64,000 nt of DNA from Roseateles subflavus. Its GTDB lineage: Bacteria; Pseudomonadota; Gammaproteobacteria; Burkholderiales; Burkholderiaceae_C. The first letter of the stretch is position 1. The number at the start of each line of letters is the position of its first letter. A program made the position numbers and the translations under genes. The stretch covers positions 310,001 through 374,000 of the forward strand of contig NZ_JASVDS010000004.1 in assembly GCF_030285365.1 (NCBI RefSeq), given 5' to 3'. Positions 29,108-38,249 of this stretch are shown one piece after another. The notes under the pieces are model-generated. The model had not been told where the DNA came from and ran no database searches. It was given only the letters and a program-made list of their open reading frames with translations.

Positions 29108-31501
29108 TCAAGGGAAGACAGGCAGGTGCAGCAGATGCACGTCACCTTGGGGCTGGACGGCCCAGGCCTGCCCATTCAGCACCGTCAGCCCGACGCCTTC
29201 CGAGGGCCACGCCTCGCCGATCTGCTGCCATGCGCCACCGTCCTTGCTGGCCAGGAAGCGGGTTTCTCCGCTCGCTCCGCAGGCCATCAGCAGGACGTTG
29301 TCATTGAGCCGCTTCAGTTGAGCCAGGCTCATGGCGAAGCTGGCCTTCCCGGTCGTGCAGGGAACGCTGTTCAAAACGGTCCAGCTCTGGCCACCGTCGA
29401 CGGAGCGCAGCCGCTGACCCTCGGTATCGACGGCGTCAAGGGTCTCAGCGTTGCTCCACACCATGCCCACGAAGCGCCGGACGCCCGGCGGCACACTGGC
29501 GAGCTGCCAGGACTCACCTCCATTGCGGGTCAACAGGGGCAGGGGCGCGGAGCGAGGGTCCGGGAAGATCAGGGACGTGCCGTGGCGGCCGTCACTGAAG
29601 TCGGGCGTGATGAAGGCGGCCGGACTGAAGGACTGCAGCTGATTGCCCAGGTGCCAGGTCTTGCCCAGGTCATCCGACCAGGCCATGTTCAAGGCCATCG
29701 CAGTCGGCGTGGTGAAGCAGAAGAAGCGACCGTTCTCCAACACCGCAAACGTCTGAGGCAGGCAATCCACATCGACATTGGCGACCTGTTCCGTCCACGT
29801 GCCGCCGGCCGACTGGCTGACAAACCACCGCTTGTCCCGGTACAGGGCCATGATGCCCTGGCCGTTGCCGGCGAAGAAGGTCGGGTTCTGCCAGTCTGGC
29901 AGGTTCAGGGGCGGTGTGGGATTGGCCGGATCGGGGAGCTTGATGACCTTGAAGGACTGGCCGTCCGCGAGGAACAGTTGGCGGTCCACGTCCATGGCCA
30001 GGAAGCCACCGCGCCCATTGACGACCGGTGCCTTTGACCAGGGGTGCTCCGGCGGAATCAGAGGGGCCCATGACTGACCGCCGTCCGCAGACGTGTGCAT
30101 CCGGACGCGGCCTCCGCTGGCCCGGCTGGCGCTCAGCACCCCGCCGGGCGTGCAGCCCACGAGGTTCAGCTCAGCGGCCATGCGGGTCCAGTGGGTCCCC
30201 CCGTCCGTGGAGAGGGCCTGACGCATGGGATCGGCCAGCAGTGTGTCACCGCAGAAATCCGGGTCAATGAGTGCCTCGTTGGCCAGCACAGGCGGCAGCA
30301 GGCCCGAGGTGCGGTCTTCCCAGCTCTTGCCCTGATCGCGGCTGATCCAGTAGCTCGTGCGTACCTCGGTGGGGGACGAGGCCATCCGGCTCAGCAGCAG
30401 TTCCCTGCGCGGAGTCGATAGCAGCCGGTGGCTCTCGCCCGGGGCGCGGGCGGCTGTGGCAAGGAGGGCCGGCAGGGACTGGCGGACCCAGCTGACGCCG
30501 TGGTCGTCCGTGCTGCGCAGCACCAGGCCCGCGGTGCCCGAAGCGCTGGTTTCGTCGGACAGCAACCAGGCGCGATCACTCTGGGGGTCGTGTGCCCACG
30601 TGACGGCTTCGGAGCGCTGCGCCGTCGCCGTGCCATCGGCCGGCTCGGGGAGTCGCGCCCATACGAAGCGCGACACGTGCGTGCGCCACAGCTGCGCCGT
30701 CCGGTCCTCGCTGACGAGCAGCACGTCGCCCGAGGTGAAGACCTGAACCGAATGGGGATTCGCCACGGGCATGCGCACCTGGCGCCAGGACTTGCCTAGG
30801 TCGTCCGACACCAGCAGCAGCGCCGGGCGCGAGGAATGCCCGCGCAGGAAGCCCAGCACGGCGCCGCCTCCCTTCGTCAGGTGCATGTCGCCCGCGATAT
30901 TGGGCGTGTCGACCTTTGCGCTGCGAACGACTTCCCAGTGGTCGGTCAGCGGGCTTTCCAGCTGGATGTCGCCGGTACCATGCATCACCACGCGGGTGGT
31001 GTCGTTGATCCACAGGTGGGTGCTGGCGCTCTGCACCGACAGTGGCAGGCCATGGTGTGGCACGGGCTGCGACAGGCGCGTGATTCGCGCGGGCCGGCTG
31101 ATGGCCTGCCCGGCGTCATTGCGCACGATGACGCGGACGTGAGTGGCGTTGGCCTGCGTACCGCTGACATCGGGCAGATGCAGCACGCCGGACGTCGCGC
31201 CGGCCAGCGGGGTGAAGCTGCCGCCGCCATCTCGGCTGAGCTCCCACTGGTAGCTCAGGGCGCTGCCAGAGGCTTCGACGCCGAATGCCAGCGCCGCCTG
31301 CCCCAGTCGCACGAATTCGTCGGCAGGCGGCACGTCGATGGACGGAGCGCTCACGACGGGCGCAGGCGTCGGCTTGGGCTCGGCATTGCCACCGCCTCCC
31401 CCTCCGCCCCCACCGCAGGCCGTCAGGAGTGCGCCTGTGAGCGTCAGGGTCAGTGTCAGTTTTCGGGCGCACGAAGGCGCTTGCAGGACTGCTGCGATCA
31501 T
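29108..31501 (-). CDS. Sialidase-like (BNR/Asp-box repeat) lipoprotein with Ig-like domain
   Basis: This 797-residue protein has a signal peptide with lipobox (GALLTAC) followed by nine Gly and a Pro/Ala linker, so it is probably an outer- or inner-membrane lipoprotein. Residues about 60-140 form an Ig-like domain (LGQAALAFGVEASGSALSYQW). The rest is a beta-propeller with many Asp-box motifs: SDDLGKSW, RDQGKSWED, STDGGTHW, SADGGQSW, SDDLGKTW, NGGESW and DGGQSW. No sialidase catalytic Arg triad was identified, so it is more likely a binding or photosynthesis-assembly-like propeller than an enzyme. Start 31501 has GGGAGGAAATTC immediately before ATG. It converges on the radical SAM gene with 28 bp between stops. 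Confidence 0.82.
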   Translation of the reverse strand: MIAAVLQAPSCARKLTLTLTLTGALLTACGGGGGGGGGNAEPKPTPAPVVSAPSIDVPPADEFVRLGQAALAFGVEASGSALSYQWELSRDGGGSFTPLAGATSGVLHLPDVSGTQANATHVRVIVRNDAGQAISRPARITRLSQPVPHHGLPLSVQSASTHLWINDTTRVVMHGTGDIQLESPLTDHWEVVRSAKVDTPNIAGDMHLTKGGGAVLGFLRGHSSRPALLLVSDDLGKSWRQVRMPVANPHSVQVFTSGDVLLVSEDRTAQLWRTHVSRFVWARLPEPADGTATAQRSEAVTWAHDPQSDRAWLLSDETSASGTAGLVLRSTDDHGVSWVRQSLPALLATAARAPGESHRLLSTPRRELLLSRMASSPTEVRTSYWISRDQGKSWEDRTSGLLPPVLANEALIDPDFCGDTLLADPMRQALSTDGGTHWTRMAAELNLVGCTPGGVLSASRASGGRVRMHTSADGGQSWAPLIPPEHPWSKAPVVNGRGGFLAMDVDRQLFLADGQSFKVIKLPDPANPTPPLNLPDWQNPTFFAGNGQGIMALYRDKRWFVSQSAGGTWTEQVANVDVDCLPQTFAVLENGRFFCFTTPTAMALNMAWSDDLGKTWHLGNQLQSFSPAAFITPDFSDGRHGTSLIFPDPRSAPLPLLTRNGGESWQLASVPPGVRRFVGMVWSNAETLDAVDTEGQRLRSVDGGQSWTVLNSVPCTTGKASFAMSLAQLKRLNDNVLLMACGASGETRFLASKDGGAWQQIGEAWPSEGVGLTVLNGQAWAVQPQGDVHLLHLPVFP

Positions 31502-31670
31502 GAATTTCCTCCCTGGATGACGGGTGCCGCGCGAAGGCCCCGTTCCTTGTCTTTTCTTGAATTGGGTGCTCGACGTCCGTGCAGGCTGACGCAGCGGCGA
31601 GAAGGGCGTCAGCGGCCTCCGAGGCGCGTGCCTAGGGGACGCTTTGGCGAGCCAGCTCGCCGGCTCGGGG

Positions 31671-32249
31671 TCAGAGATGCAGCCAGGCGGCGATGCCCAC
31701 CGCGATGCCCACGCCACCCACCACCAGCGTGGCCCACTCCATCCAGCGCCGGCGGGTCAGCAGCGCGATGGCGGCGACGGCGATGGAGACCTGCAGCGCC
31801 GTCGTGGCCTGAGCCCAGCGGTGGTGCTGGTGCAGCTGCTCCTCGCTCTTGTGGTCGAAGTCGGCGGACTCCTTTTCCAAGGCCTCCGCTTCCTTCTTGA
31901 TCTCGTTCTTCTCGGTCTCGTAGCGCTCGATCTTGGCCTTGTACTTGGCCTTCTGCTCCTCGCTCGGCGCGAGGTCCAGGGCGATCTCCGCGAGATTCTG
32001 CTTGCTGCTCTTGGACTGGAAGTAGGCCCACTTGTTGGCCGCTTCCGTCTTCTTGATCGCCGCGTCGTTCTTGTACAGGCCGGCATTGGCCTGCGTAGCG
32101 CCGCCCATGTAGGCGAACAGGGCGCCGACCGTCGCCAGGATGGCGGTGATCACCGCCAGCTGGCCGGCCATGCCCTTGGGTTCGTGCTGCGCCGCATGCT
32201 CCAGCTCGTGGTCATGCGGGCCGTGGACGTGAAAACCGCCTCCAGACAT
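31671..32249 (-). CDS. DUF4337 membrane protein
   Basis: This 192-residue protein has a His-rich N-terminus (FHVHGPHDHELEHAAQH), a first membrane helix (LAVITAILATVGALFAYMGG), a charged central coiled coil (about residues 75-140, rich in Lys/Glu) and two C-terminal membrane helices. That plan matches DUF4337. Function is unknown. AGGAGGAA lies 8 bases before the ATG at 32249. It follows folA by 64 bp and may be the last gene of the thyA-folA transcript. Confidence 0.88.
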   Translation of the reverse strand: MSGGGFHVHGPHDHELEHAAQHEPKGMAGQLAVITAILATVGALFAYMGGATQANAGLYKNDAAIKKTEAANKWAYFQSKSSKQNLAEIALDLAPSEEQKAKYKAKIERYETEKNEIKKEAEALEKESADFDHKSEEQLHQHHRWAQATTALQVSIAVAAIALLTRRRWMEWATLVVGGVGIAVGIAAWLHL

Positions 32250-32313
32250 GGGTCGTTCCTCCTGAACTTTGAATGATGAAGATGCGTGGCCGCCGAGAGG
32301 CGGCCGCGCCCGC

Positions 32314-32820
32314 TCAGCGCTGGCGCTCCAGACGCACGAAGCGGTAGGTGAAGCCATCGGGCTCGCCGGCCCGGTGTTGATGCTGCTCGCGCCGGACCTC
32401 GCGGAACGCCGTGCCGTCCCAGGCGGGGAAGAAGGCATCCGCGGGGCGCTGGATGTCGAACTCGGTCAGTTCCAGGGCCGTGGCGAGAGGCAGGGCGAGG
32501 GCGTAGATCTCGGCGCCACCCATCACGAAGACCCGCTCGCCCGCGCCACACGCCGCGAGCGCCGCGCCGAGGTCAGGAAAGACCTCCGCGCCGTCCAGCT
32601 GCAGTCCGGCCTGGCGGCTCAGCACCAGGTTGCGCCGCCCGGGCAGGGGGCGGAACCTGGCCGGGATCGAGTCCCAGGTTTTACGGCCCATCAGCACGGT
32701 GGCCCCCATTGTGAGCGCCTTGAAGTGCGCCATGTCCTCCGGCAGGCGCACGAGCAGCTCGTTGCCCCGGCCGATGCCGCGGTCCCGGCAGATGCCGGCG
32801 ATGAGGGTCAGGTCTTGCAT
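32314..32820 (-). CDS. folA: Dihydrofolate reductase
   Basis: This 168-residue enzyme reduces dihydrofolate with NADPH. Motifs are LTLIAGICRDRGIGRGNELLVRLPEDMAHFK (active-site acidic residue in the PED segment), MGRKTWDSIP, LPGRRNLVLSR and VFVMGGAEIYALAL. The length is normal. Start 32820 has GGGAGG six bases upstream. It follows thyA by 20 bp; thymidylate synthase makes dihydrofolate and DHFR regenerates tetrahydrofolate, so the pair is a functional operon. Confidence 0.95.
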   Translation of the reverse strand: MQDLTLIAGICRDRGIGRGNELLVRLPEDMAHFKALTMGATVLMGRKTWDSIPARFRPLPGRRNLVLSRQAGLQLDGAEVFPDLGAALAACGAGERVFVMGGAEIYALALPLATALELTEFDIQRPADAFFPAWDGTAFREVRREQHQHRAGEPDGFTYRFVRLERQR

Positions 32821-32840
32821 GGCGCCTCCCACCTGGCCGC

Positions 32841-33674
32841 TCAGACCGCCACGGGCGCCTTGATGGCGGCGTGGTGCTGATAGTCCTGGATCTCGAAGTC
32901 TTCGAGCTGGTAGTCGAAGAGGCAGTCGGGCTTGCGGCGGATGTGCAGCGTGGGATAGGGGAAGGGCTCGCGGGACAGCTGCGTCTGCACCTGCTCGAAG
33001 TGGTTGCTGTAGATGTGGCAGTCACCGCCCGTCCAGATGAAGTCGCCGACGTCCAGGTCGCACTGCTGGGCCACCATGTGCGTCAGCAGGGCGTAGCTGG
33101 CGATGTTGAAGGGCACGCCGAGGAAGATGTCGGCGCTGCGCTGGTACAGCTGGCAGGACAGCCGGCCGCGGCCGCCGGGTTCGGTGGCGGGGGCCACGTA
33201 GAACTGGAAGAAGGCGTGGCAGGGCATCAGGGCCATCTTCGACAGGTCGGCCACGTTCCAGGCGCTGACGATGATCCGGCGCGAATCCGGGTTGCTGCGC
33301 AGCTGCTGCAGGACGTCGGTGATCTGGTCGATGTGGCCGCCGTCCGGTGTGGGCCACGAGCGCCACTGAACGCCGTACACCGGCCCGAGGTCACCGTCCT
33401 CGCGGGCCCATTCGTCCCAGATGGTGCAGCCGCGTTCCTGCAGCCACTTCACGTTGGAATCCCCCCGCAGGAACCAGAGCAGCTCAAGGACGATGGACTT
33501 CAGGTGCACCTTCTTGGTGGTGACCAGCGGGAAGCCCTCGTTCAGGTCGAAGCGCATCTGGTGGCCGAAGACCGAGCGTGTGCCGGTGCCGGTGCGGTCG
33601 GCCTTGGTCACGCCATGGTCGTGGACATGGCGCATGAAGTCTTCGTACTGGCGGCGGGTGGGGCGGGTCGTCAC
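32841..33674 (-). CDS. thyA: Thymidylate synthase
   Basis: This 277-residue ThyA-type enzyme methylates dUMP to dTMP with methylene-tetrahydrofolate. Motifs are [31 protein letters not shown], the catalytic Cys in [32 protein letters not shown] and GDCHIYSNH. Length is standard for the short (E. coli-like) group. It is the promoter-proximal gene of thyA-folA. Confidence 0.97.
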   Translation of the reverse strand: MTTRPTRRQYEDFMRHVHDHGVTKADRTGTGTRSVFGHQMRFDLNEGFPLVTTKKVHLKSIVLELLWFLRGDSNVKWLQERGCTIWDEWAREDGDLGPVYGVQWRSWPTPDGGHIDQITDVLQQLRSNPDSRRIIVSAWNVADLSKMALMPCHAFFQFYVAPATEPGGRGRLSCQLYQRSADIFLGVPFNIASYALLTHMVAQQCDLDVGDFIWTGGDCHIYSNHFEQVQTQLSREPFPYPTLHIRRKPDCLFDYQLEDFEIQDYQHHAAIKAPVAV

Positions 33675-33738
33675 GGCGGTGGCCTGGGCGGTTGGTGTCT
33701 GGGGCGGCTGCGTAGTTTATGCGAGCCGTCTGCGGCAT

Positions 33739-35544
33739 TCAGACAGGCCGCGCATCGCCCTCCGTCGGGTGGGGGACGGCGTCCTCGCCGGCAGGCTCGG
33801 GCCGCCAGCGCGAGGGCGGCACCACCTTGGCCTCGTCCGGATCGCCCAGGTAGTGCGGCGACATGATCTGCACGCCGAACTCGTTGAAGACGTCCTGGAT
33901 CTGCCCGTGCAGCAGGCTCAGCACCTGGGCGCGCGGGCCCGGCTCGCTCGGCTGGGCCTGCACGACGAGGCGGTACTCGACGTAGAAGTCCGACAGCGCG
34001 GTCTGGAACACGCGGGGCGCCGGTGTCTGCAGGATGCCCGGCGTGCGCGCCGCCGCGAGCTTGAGCAGGGCCTCGACCTGCCGCCAGGCGGTGTCGTAGC
34101 CAATGGTGACCGAGGTGTCGAGCGCGAAGCCCGCGCCGCCACCCGTCCGCGAGTAGTTGCGGGTGACGCTGGCGGCGATCAGCGCATTGGGCAGCGTGAG
34201 CTCGTCCCCCTGGCCGGTACGGATGCGCGTGGCGAAGGTGCCGAGGTCCGTGACCGTCCCCTCGTGCTCGCCGATGCGCACGTACTCGCCGATGCGCAGC
34301 GTGCGTGTGTACATGAGGATCAACCCGGCCGCCGCCTGCCCCACGACGCTGGATGCGCCCAGCGAAGCCATCAGGCCGATCAGCACCGACAGCCCCTTGA
34401 AGGCCTCCGTCTGCGCTCCGGGCAGGTAGGGGTAGGCCATGGCGACGGCAAAGGCCCACAGGCCCACGCGGACGAGCCGGCGGGTCGGGCGCGCCGTGTC
34501 GGCATCGAGCCAGCCGAGGTCGACGGCCCCCGACTCGGCACGTTCGAAGAAGGGGTCCAGGGCGGTGCTGATGAAGTGGGCCAGCACGAAGATCAGGATG
34601 GCCACCAGCAGCTGGGGCAGGGCACTGGCGGCCCCCAGGAGCACGCCGCCGAGGGCCTCGCGCAGCGTGGCATGGAGCTGCTCGCCCCACACCCGCGTGT
34701 AGGGAAACTGGCGCAGCGCCCAGCCCAGCCATTCGTACACCAGCAGCAGCCACAGCCCGGCGTGCAGCAGGCGCACGATGAGTCGCACGGCATCACCCAG
34801 GCGGTCCAGGCTCAGCAGCGTGACGCCGCTCACCTGCAGCTTGCGCGCCTGGGCGCCCGCCCCGCGTGCCAGCAGGCGCAGGCTGACGCGCGAGGCGCGA
34901 CGCAGCGCCCACAGCACGGGCAGCAGCAGGACCAGCGAGCCCAGCACCCACAGCACCGAGAGCCCCAGCTGCTTCCAGCTGTGGGCCTCGCCGTATTCCT
35001 GCAGCGCCAGCTCGAGTCGTGCCTTCGCGTCCAGCGCCACGCGATCCAGGTCCGGCTCGGGCAGCGCGGCGGGACTGGCGCTCGCGTCGGCCGGCAACAC
35101 GGTGGCGATCAGCTGCCCGTTCACGAGCAGGGTGCGACCCTCCGGCACCGGCCGCAGCTCGACGCCATACGGCGCTGCCTGCGTCTCCAGGACGGCCGCC
35201 AGCTGGGCTTGTGCGCGGCGGTGGCGGTCCGCCGGCTGGAGGCCGAGGGCGGAGGCTTGCATCACGAGGATGTCCCGGCCCGCGAGGCGCAGCCGTGGGG
35301 CCGAGGCCGCGGGCGTGGCAGGGGCCGCCGCGCTCGCCGTGAGGGCGGGAAGCGCGTCTGACGCGGCCGGCTCTGGCACCGCGGGCAGGGCATGACCGAT
35401 CCCCGGCAATGCCAGGAGCATCGCCCACCCGGCGAGCGCCCGCCGCGCCCTGCGGCCGAGCGCGTGCCGCAGGGGCGTCGCCTCACGCCGGTCGGAAGCG
35501 GTGCGGGCCGGAGAACAGGTCGAAGGCGAGGCGGCGCAGGTCAT
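33739..35544 (-). CDS. MscS-family mechanosensitive ion channel
   Basis: This 601-residue inner-membrane protein carries a probable signal segment (RRALAGWAMLLALPGIGHA, residues about 34-52), an Ala/Pro-rich spacer and a periplasmic domain to about residue 185. Several membrane helices follow, then the MscS core: the pore helix GLMASLGASSVVGQAAAGLILMYTRTL and beta domain RIGEYVRIGEHEGTVTDLGTFATRIRT. The cytoplasmic C-terminal domain ends near residue 570. Longer than E. coli MscS (286 aa), it is like the intermediate-size paralogues. It likely releases solutes on hypo-osmotic shock. It is monocistronic between thyA and the ABC exporter. Confidence 0.9.
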   Translation of the reverse strand: MTCAASPSTCSPARTASDRREATPLRHALGRRARRALAGWAMLLALPGIGHALPAVPEPAASDALPALTASAAAPATPAASAPRLRLAGRDILVMQASALGLQPADRHRRAQAQLAAVLETQAAPYGVELRPVPEGRTLLVNGQLIATVLPADASASPAALPEPDLDRVALDAKARLELALQEYGEAHSWKQLGLSVLWVLGSLVLLLPVLWALRRASRVSLRLLARGAGAQARKLQVSGVTLLSLDRLGDAVRLIVRLLHAGLWLLLVYEWLGWALRQFPYTRVWGEQLHATLREALGGVLLGAASALPQLLVAILIFVLAHFISTALDPFFERAESGAVDLGWLDADTARPTRRLVRVGLWAFAVAMAYPYLPGAQTEAFKGLSVLIGLMASLGASSVVGQAAAGLILMYTRTLRIGEYVRIGEHEGTVTDLGTFATRIRTGQGDELTLPNALIAASVTRNYSRTGGGAGFALDTSVTIGYDTAWRQVEALLKLAAARTPGILQTPAPRVFQTALSDFYVEYRLVVQAQPSEPGPRAQVLSLLHGQIQDVFNEFGVQIMSPHYLGDPDEAKVVPPSRWRPEPAGEDAVPHPTEGDARPV

Positions 35545-35662
35545 GGGCAGTCCGTGGAGCGAGAGCGGGGTGGGGCGGGGTCCACTCTAACTGCTCGCCG
35601 CCTGCCCGAAACCGACCCGAATCCGACCCGACGCCGCCCCGGCGCCGGAACTTCGGGGGCCT

Positions 35663-37516
35663 TCACGTGGGCGTCTGGAACTGCAGCGCCGCGAGGCGCG
35701 CATAGAGGCCGCCGCGAGCCACGAGCTCGGCATGCGTGCCCTGCTCGGCGATCTGGCCGTGGTCCAGCACCAGGATGCGGTCGGCCCGCTGCACCGTGGC
35801 GAGGCGGTGGGCGATGACCAGCGTGCTGCGCTGGCGCATGGCGGCCTCGAGCGCGGCCTGCACGACCCGCTCGCTCTCGGCGTCAAGCGCGCTCGTGGCC
35901 TCGTCGAGCAGCAGCAGCGGCGGGTTCTTGAGGATGGCTCGCGCGATGCTGATGCGCTGGCGCTGGCCGCCGGAGAGCCGCACGCCGCGCTCGCCGAGGA
36001 AGGTCTGGTAGCCCTGGGGCAGGGCGCTGATGAAGTCGTGGGCGAAGGCCGCGCGCGCCGCGGCGATGACCTCCTCGTCCGTCGCGTCGGGGCGGCCGTA
36101 GCGGATGTTCTCGAGGGCATTGGTCGAGAAGATCACGCTGTCCTGTGGCACCAGGCCCACCCGCTCGCGCAGGGCCTGCAGCGGGAGCTGGGTGATCGGC
36201 ACGCCGTCGAGCTCGATGCGGCCTTCCTGTGCGTCGTAGAAGCGCTGCAGCAGTTGCAGCACGGTGCTCTTGCCCGCCCCGCTGGCGCCGACGAGGGCCA
36301 CCGTCTCTCCCGGTGCGAGGTGAAGGCTCAGCCCCTGCAAGGCCGGCTTGTCGGGACGCGAGGGGTAGTGGAAGTGCACGTCCTGCAGCGTGAGCGTGGC
36401 GCCGGCCTGCGCTGGCGGCAGGGTGCGCGGCTGCGGCGGGTCCTGGATGGGCGACTGGGCGCCCAGCAGCTCGCTCAGTCGCTCCATGGCGCCGGCCGCC
36501 CGCAGTACATCGCCCCAGACCTCCGCGAGCACGGCCACGCTCGACACCAGCAGCGTCACATACACCAGCGTCTGCCCCAGGTGCCCGGCACTCATGCGCC
36601 CCTCGATGACGGCCTCCGTCCCTCGGTACAGGCCGAAGAGCATGGCGGCGAAGGTGGCGGTGATCAGGAAGGCGACCAGGCCCGCACGCACCTTCATGCG
36701 CTTGCGGGCGGTGTCGAAGGCGGCCTCGCTGGCCTGCTGGAAGCGGGTGGCCTCGCGGGCCTCCTGCGTGTAGCTCTGCACCACGGTGACGGCATTGATC
36801 ACCTCGGACGCGATGGCGCTGGTGTCGGCCACGCGGTCCTGGCTCGCGCGGCTGAGCTTGCGCACCCGGCGCCCGAGCAGCACGGCCGGCAGCACCACGA
36901 GGCCCAGCAGGCCCAGCACCGGCAGCATCAGGCCCGGATTGCTCCACACCAGCATCAGCAGCGCGCCGATGCCCATGACCACATTGCGCAGGCCCATGGA
37001 GAAGCTGGAGCCCACGACCGTCTGCACCACGGTGGTGTCGGTCGTGAGGCGGCTCAGCACCTCGCCGGTCTGCGTGGTCTCGAAGAAGGCGGGGCTCTGG
37101 CGCAGCACGTGGCGGTAGACGGCGGTGCGCAGGTCGGCCGTCACGCGTTCGCCGAGCCAGCTGACGCTGTAGAAGCGGGCCGCCGAGAACACCGCCAGCG
37201 CGATGCCCACGCCGAACAGCGCGCCGAAATGGCCGCGCAGCGCCATCACGCGCTGGGCCGGGTCGCTCGAGACGAGGCCCTGGTCGATCAGCTCCTTCAA
37301 GGCCACGGGGAAGAGCAGGGTGCTGAAGGCGGCCAGCAGCAGGAAGACGCCCGCCAGCACCACCCGCAGGCGATAGGGCCGCAGGAAGGGCCACAGGGCC
37401 GCGAGGGCCCGGGGCGGCCCCGGGGGCAGTTCAGCCTTGCCGGCCGGGCGGGGGGCGGATGCCGCGCCCGGGGTGTCGGCAGGCGGGGCGGCGAGGGTGG
37501 GGGCGGTGTCCGTCAT
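35663..37516 (-). CDS. MsbA-like ABC exporter (fused membrane and ATPase domains)
   Basis: This 617-residue half-transporter has six membrane helices in its N-terminal exporter domain (residues about 35-330) and a C-terminal ATPase. Walker A is VALVGASGAGKSTVLQLL near 411, the signature VRLSGGQRQRISIARA near 515, Walker B LLLLDEATSALD near 538 and the H-loop VIAHRLATV near 570. It belongs to the MsbA-related exporters common in Alpha- and Betaproteobacteria; the substrate (lipid, peptide or drug) is not readable. It is divergent from the MarR-efflux operon, with 230 bp between starts. Confidence 0.92.
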   Translation of the reverse strand: MTDTAPTLAAPPADTPGAASAPRPAGKAELPPGPPRALAALWPFLRPYRLRVVLAGVFLLLAAFSTLLFPVALKELIDQGLVSSDPAQRVMALRGHFGALFGVGIALAVFSAARFYSVSWLGERVTADLRTAVYRHVLRQSPAFFETTQTGEVLSRLTTDTTVVQTVVGSSFSMGLRNVVMGIGALLMLVWSNPGLMLPVLGLLGLVVLPAVLLGRRVRKLSRASQDRVADTSAIASEVINAVTVVQSYTQEAREATRFQQASEAAFDTARKRMKVRAGLVAFLITATFAAMLFGLYRGTEAVIEGRMSAGHLGQTLVYVTLLVSSVAVLAEVWGDVLRAAGAMERLSELLGAQSPIQDPPQPRTLPPAQAGATLTLQDVHFHYPSRPDKPALQGLSLHLAPGETVALVGASGAGKSTVLQLLQRFYDAQEGRIELDGVPITQLPLQALRERVGLVPQDSVIFSTNALENIRYGRPDATDEEVIAAARAAFAHDFISALPQGYQTFLGERGVRLSGGQRQRISIARAILKNPPLLLLDEATSALDAESERVVQAALEAAMRQRSTLVIAHRLATVQRADRILVLDHGQIAEQGTHAELVARGGLYARLAALQFQTPT

Positions 37517-37700
37517 GGGGCTGGCGCTTCAGGGGCTGGCGGTCTGGGGCCGGATCCTGGGGATCGCGGGCGGTGCGGCGGTGTCGAGCGGATCTGGGGC
37601 CGATCCCGGCGAATGCAAGCGCCGGGCGCGTCGGCGCGGGGAGGGCGGTGAACGGGGGTGCGGGTGGCGGCACTTTGCCCGAATCCAGGAAACCCGCAGT

Positions 37701-37743
37701 TTGCACAAGGATATTTGCCTGAGCAATAATTGCCTAGGCAATT
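37701..37743 (+). promoter_or_regulatory. MarR-operon promoter with two tandem palindromic operators
   Basis: Promoter TTGCAC (37701-37706), 18-bp spacer, AATAAT (37725-37730). Two related palindromes overlap the -10 region and leader: TTGCCTGAGCAA (37715-37726) and AATTGCCTAGGCAATT (37728-37743, perfect 16 bp), centres 15 bp apart. The second ends 3 bp before the marR start codon, so the leader is very short. This is the expected layout of MarR autorepression. Confidence 0.78.
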
Positions 37744-37746
37744 GAT

Positions 37747-38244
37747 ATGAAGCAAACCCATTCCCCCCTTCCGCCGGCGTCGTTCTACAGCGCCGACACC
37801 TACCGCAGCCAGGACAGCATCGGCTGGTTGATGCACCGCATCAAGCAATCCATCGTCCATCTGGCCGACAAGCGCCTGTGCCAGCACGACCTGACGCATG
37901 CCCAGTGGGCGCCCATGTTGCGCCTGCGCCTGCACGGGCCCAGCTCCACGCTGCAGCTCAGCAAGGACCTGGACGTGGACGCCGGGGCCCTGAGCCGCCT
38001 CCTGGACCGCCTCGAGGCCAAGGGACTGGTGGTGCGCGAGCGCTCCAGCACCGACCGCCGCGTGGTGCAGGTGTCTCTCAGCGAAGAGGGGCAGCGCGTG
38101 ACGGCCGAGCTGCCCGCCGTGCTGTCCGAAGTGTTCAACGCCCACCTGGCCGGCTTCACGGAGGCCGAATGGCGCACCCTCATCGAACTGCTGCAACGCC
38201 TCGTCGCCAATGGCGAGGCGCTGCGCGAGTCCTCCAAGGAATGA
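37747..38244 (+). CDS. MarR family transcriptional repressor of the efflux operon
   Basis: This 165-residue winged-helix regulator shows the central MarR DNA-binding block HGPSSTLQLSKDLDVDAGALSRLLDRLEAKGLVVRERSSTDRRVVQVSLSEEG in the usual place (about residues 60-115; quoted only in part as LSRLLDRLEAKGLVVRERS and DRRVVQVSLSEEG). Helices at both ends form the dimer interface. Its stop codon overlaps an in-frame ATG of the next gene (ATGA). Palindromic sites just before its start codon argue for autorepression relieved by a phenolic or drug ligand. Confidence 0.93.
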   Translation: MKQTHSPLPPASFYSADTYRSQDSIGWLMHRIKQSIVHLADKRLCQHDLTHAQWAPMLRLRLHGPSSTLQLSKDLDVDAGALSRLLDRLEAKGLVVRERSSTDRRVVQVSLSEEGQRVTAELPAVLSEVFNAHLAGFTEAEWRTLIELLQRLVANGEALRESSKE

Positions 38245-38249
38245 CCCCG

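Noticed and set aside
31389-31430. Poly-Gly codon run as a phase-variable tract
   Set aside because: The nine-Gly run after the lipobox uses mixed GGN codons without a long homopolymer, and such linkers are common in lipoproteins of this group.
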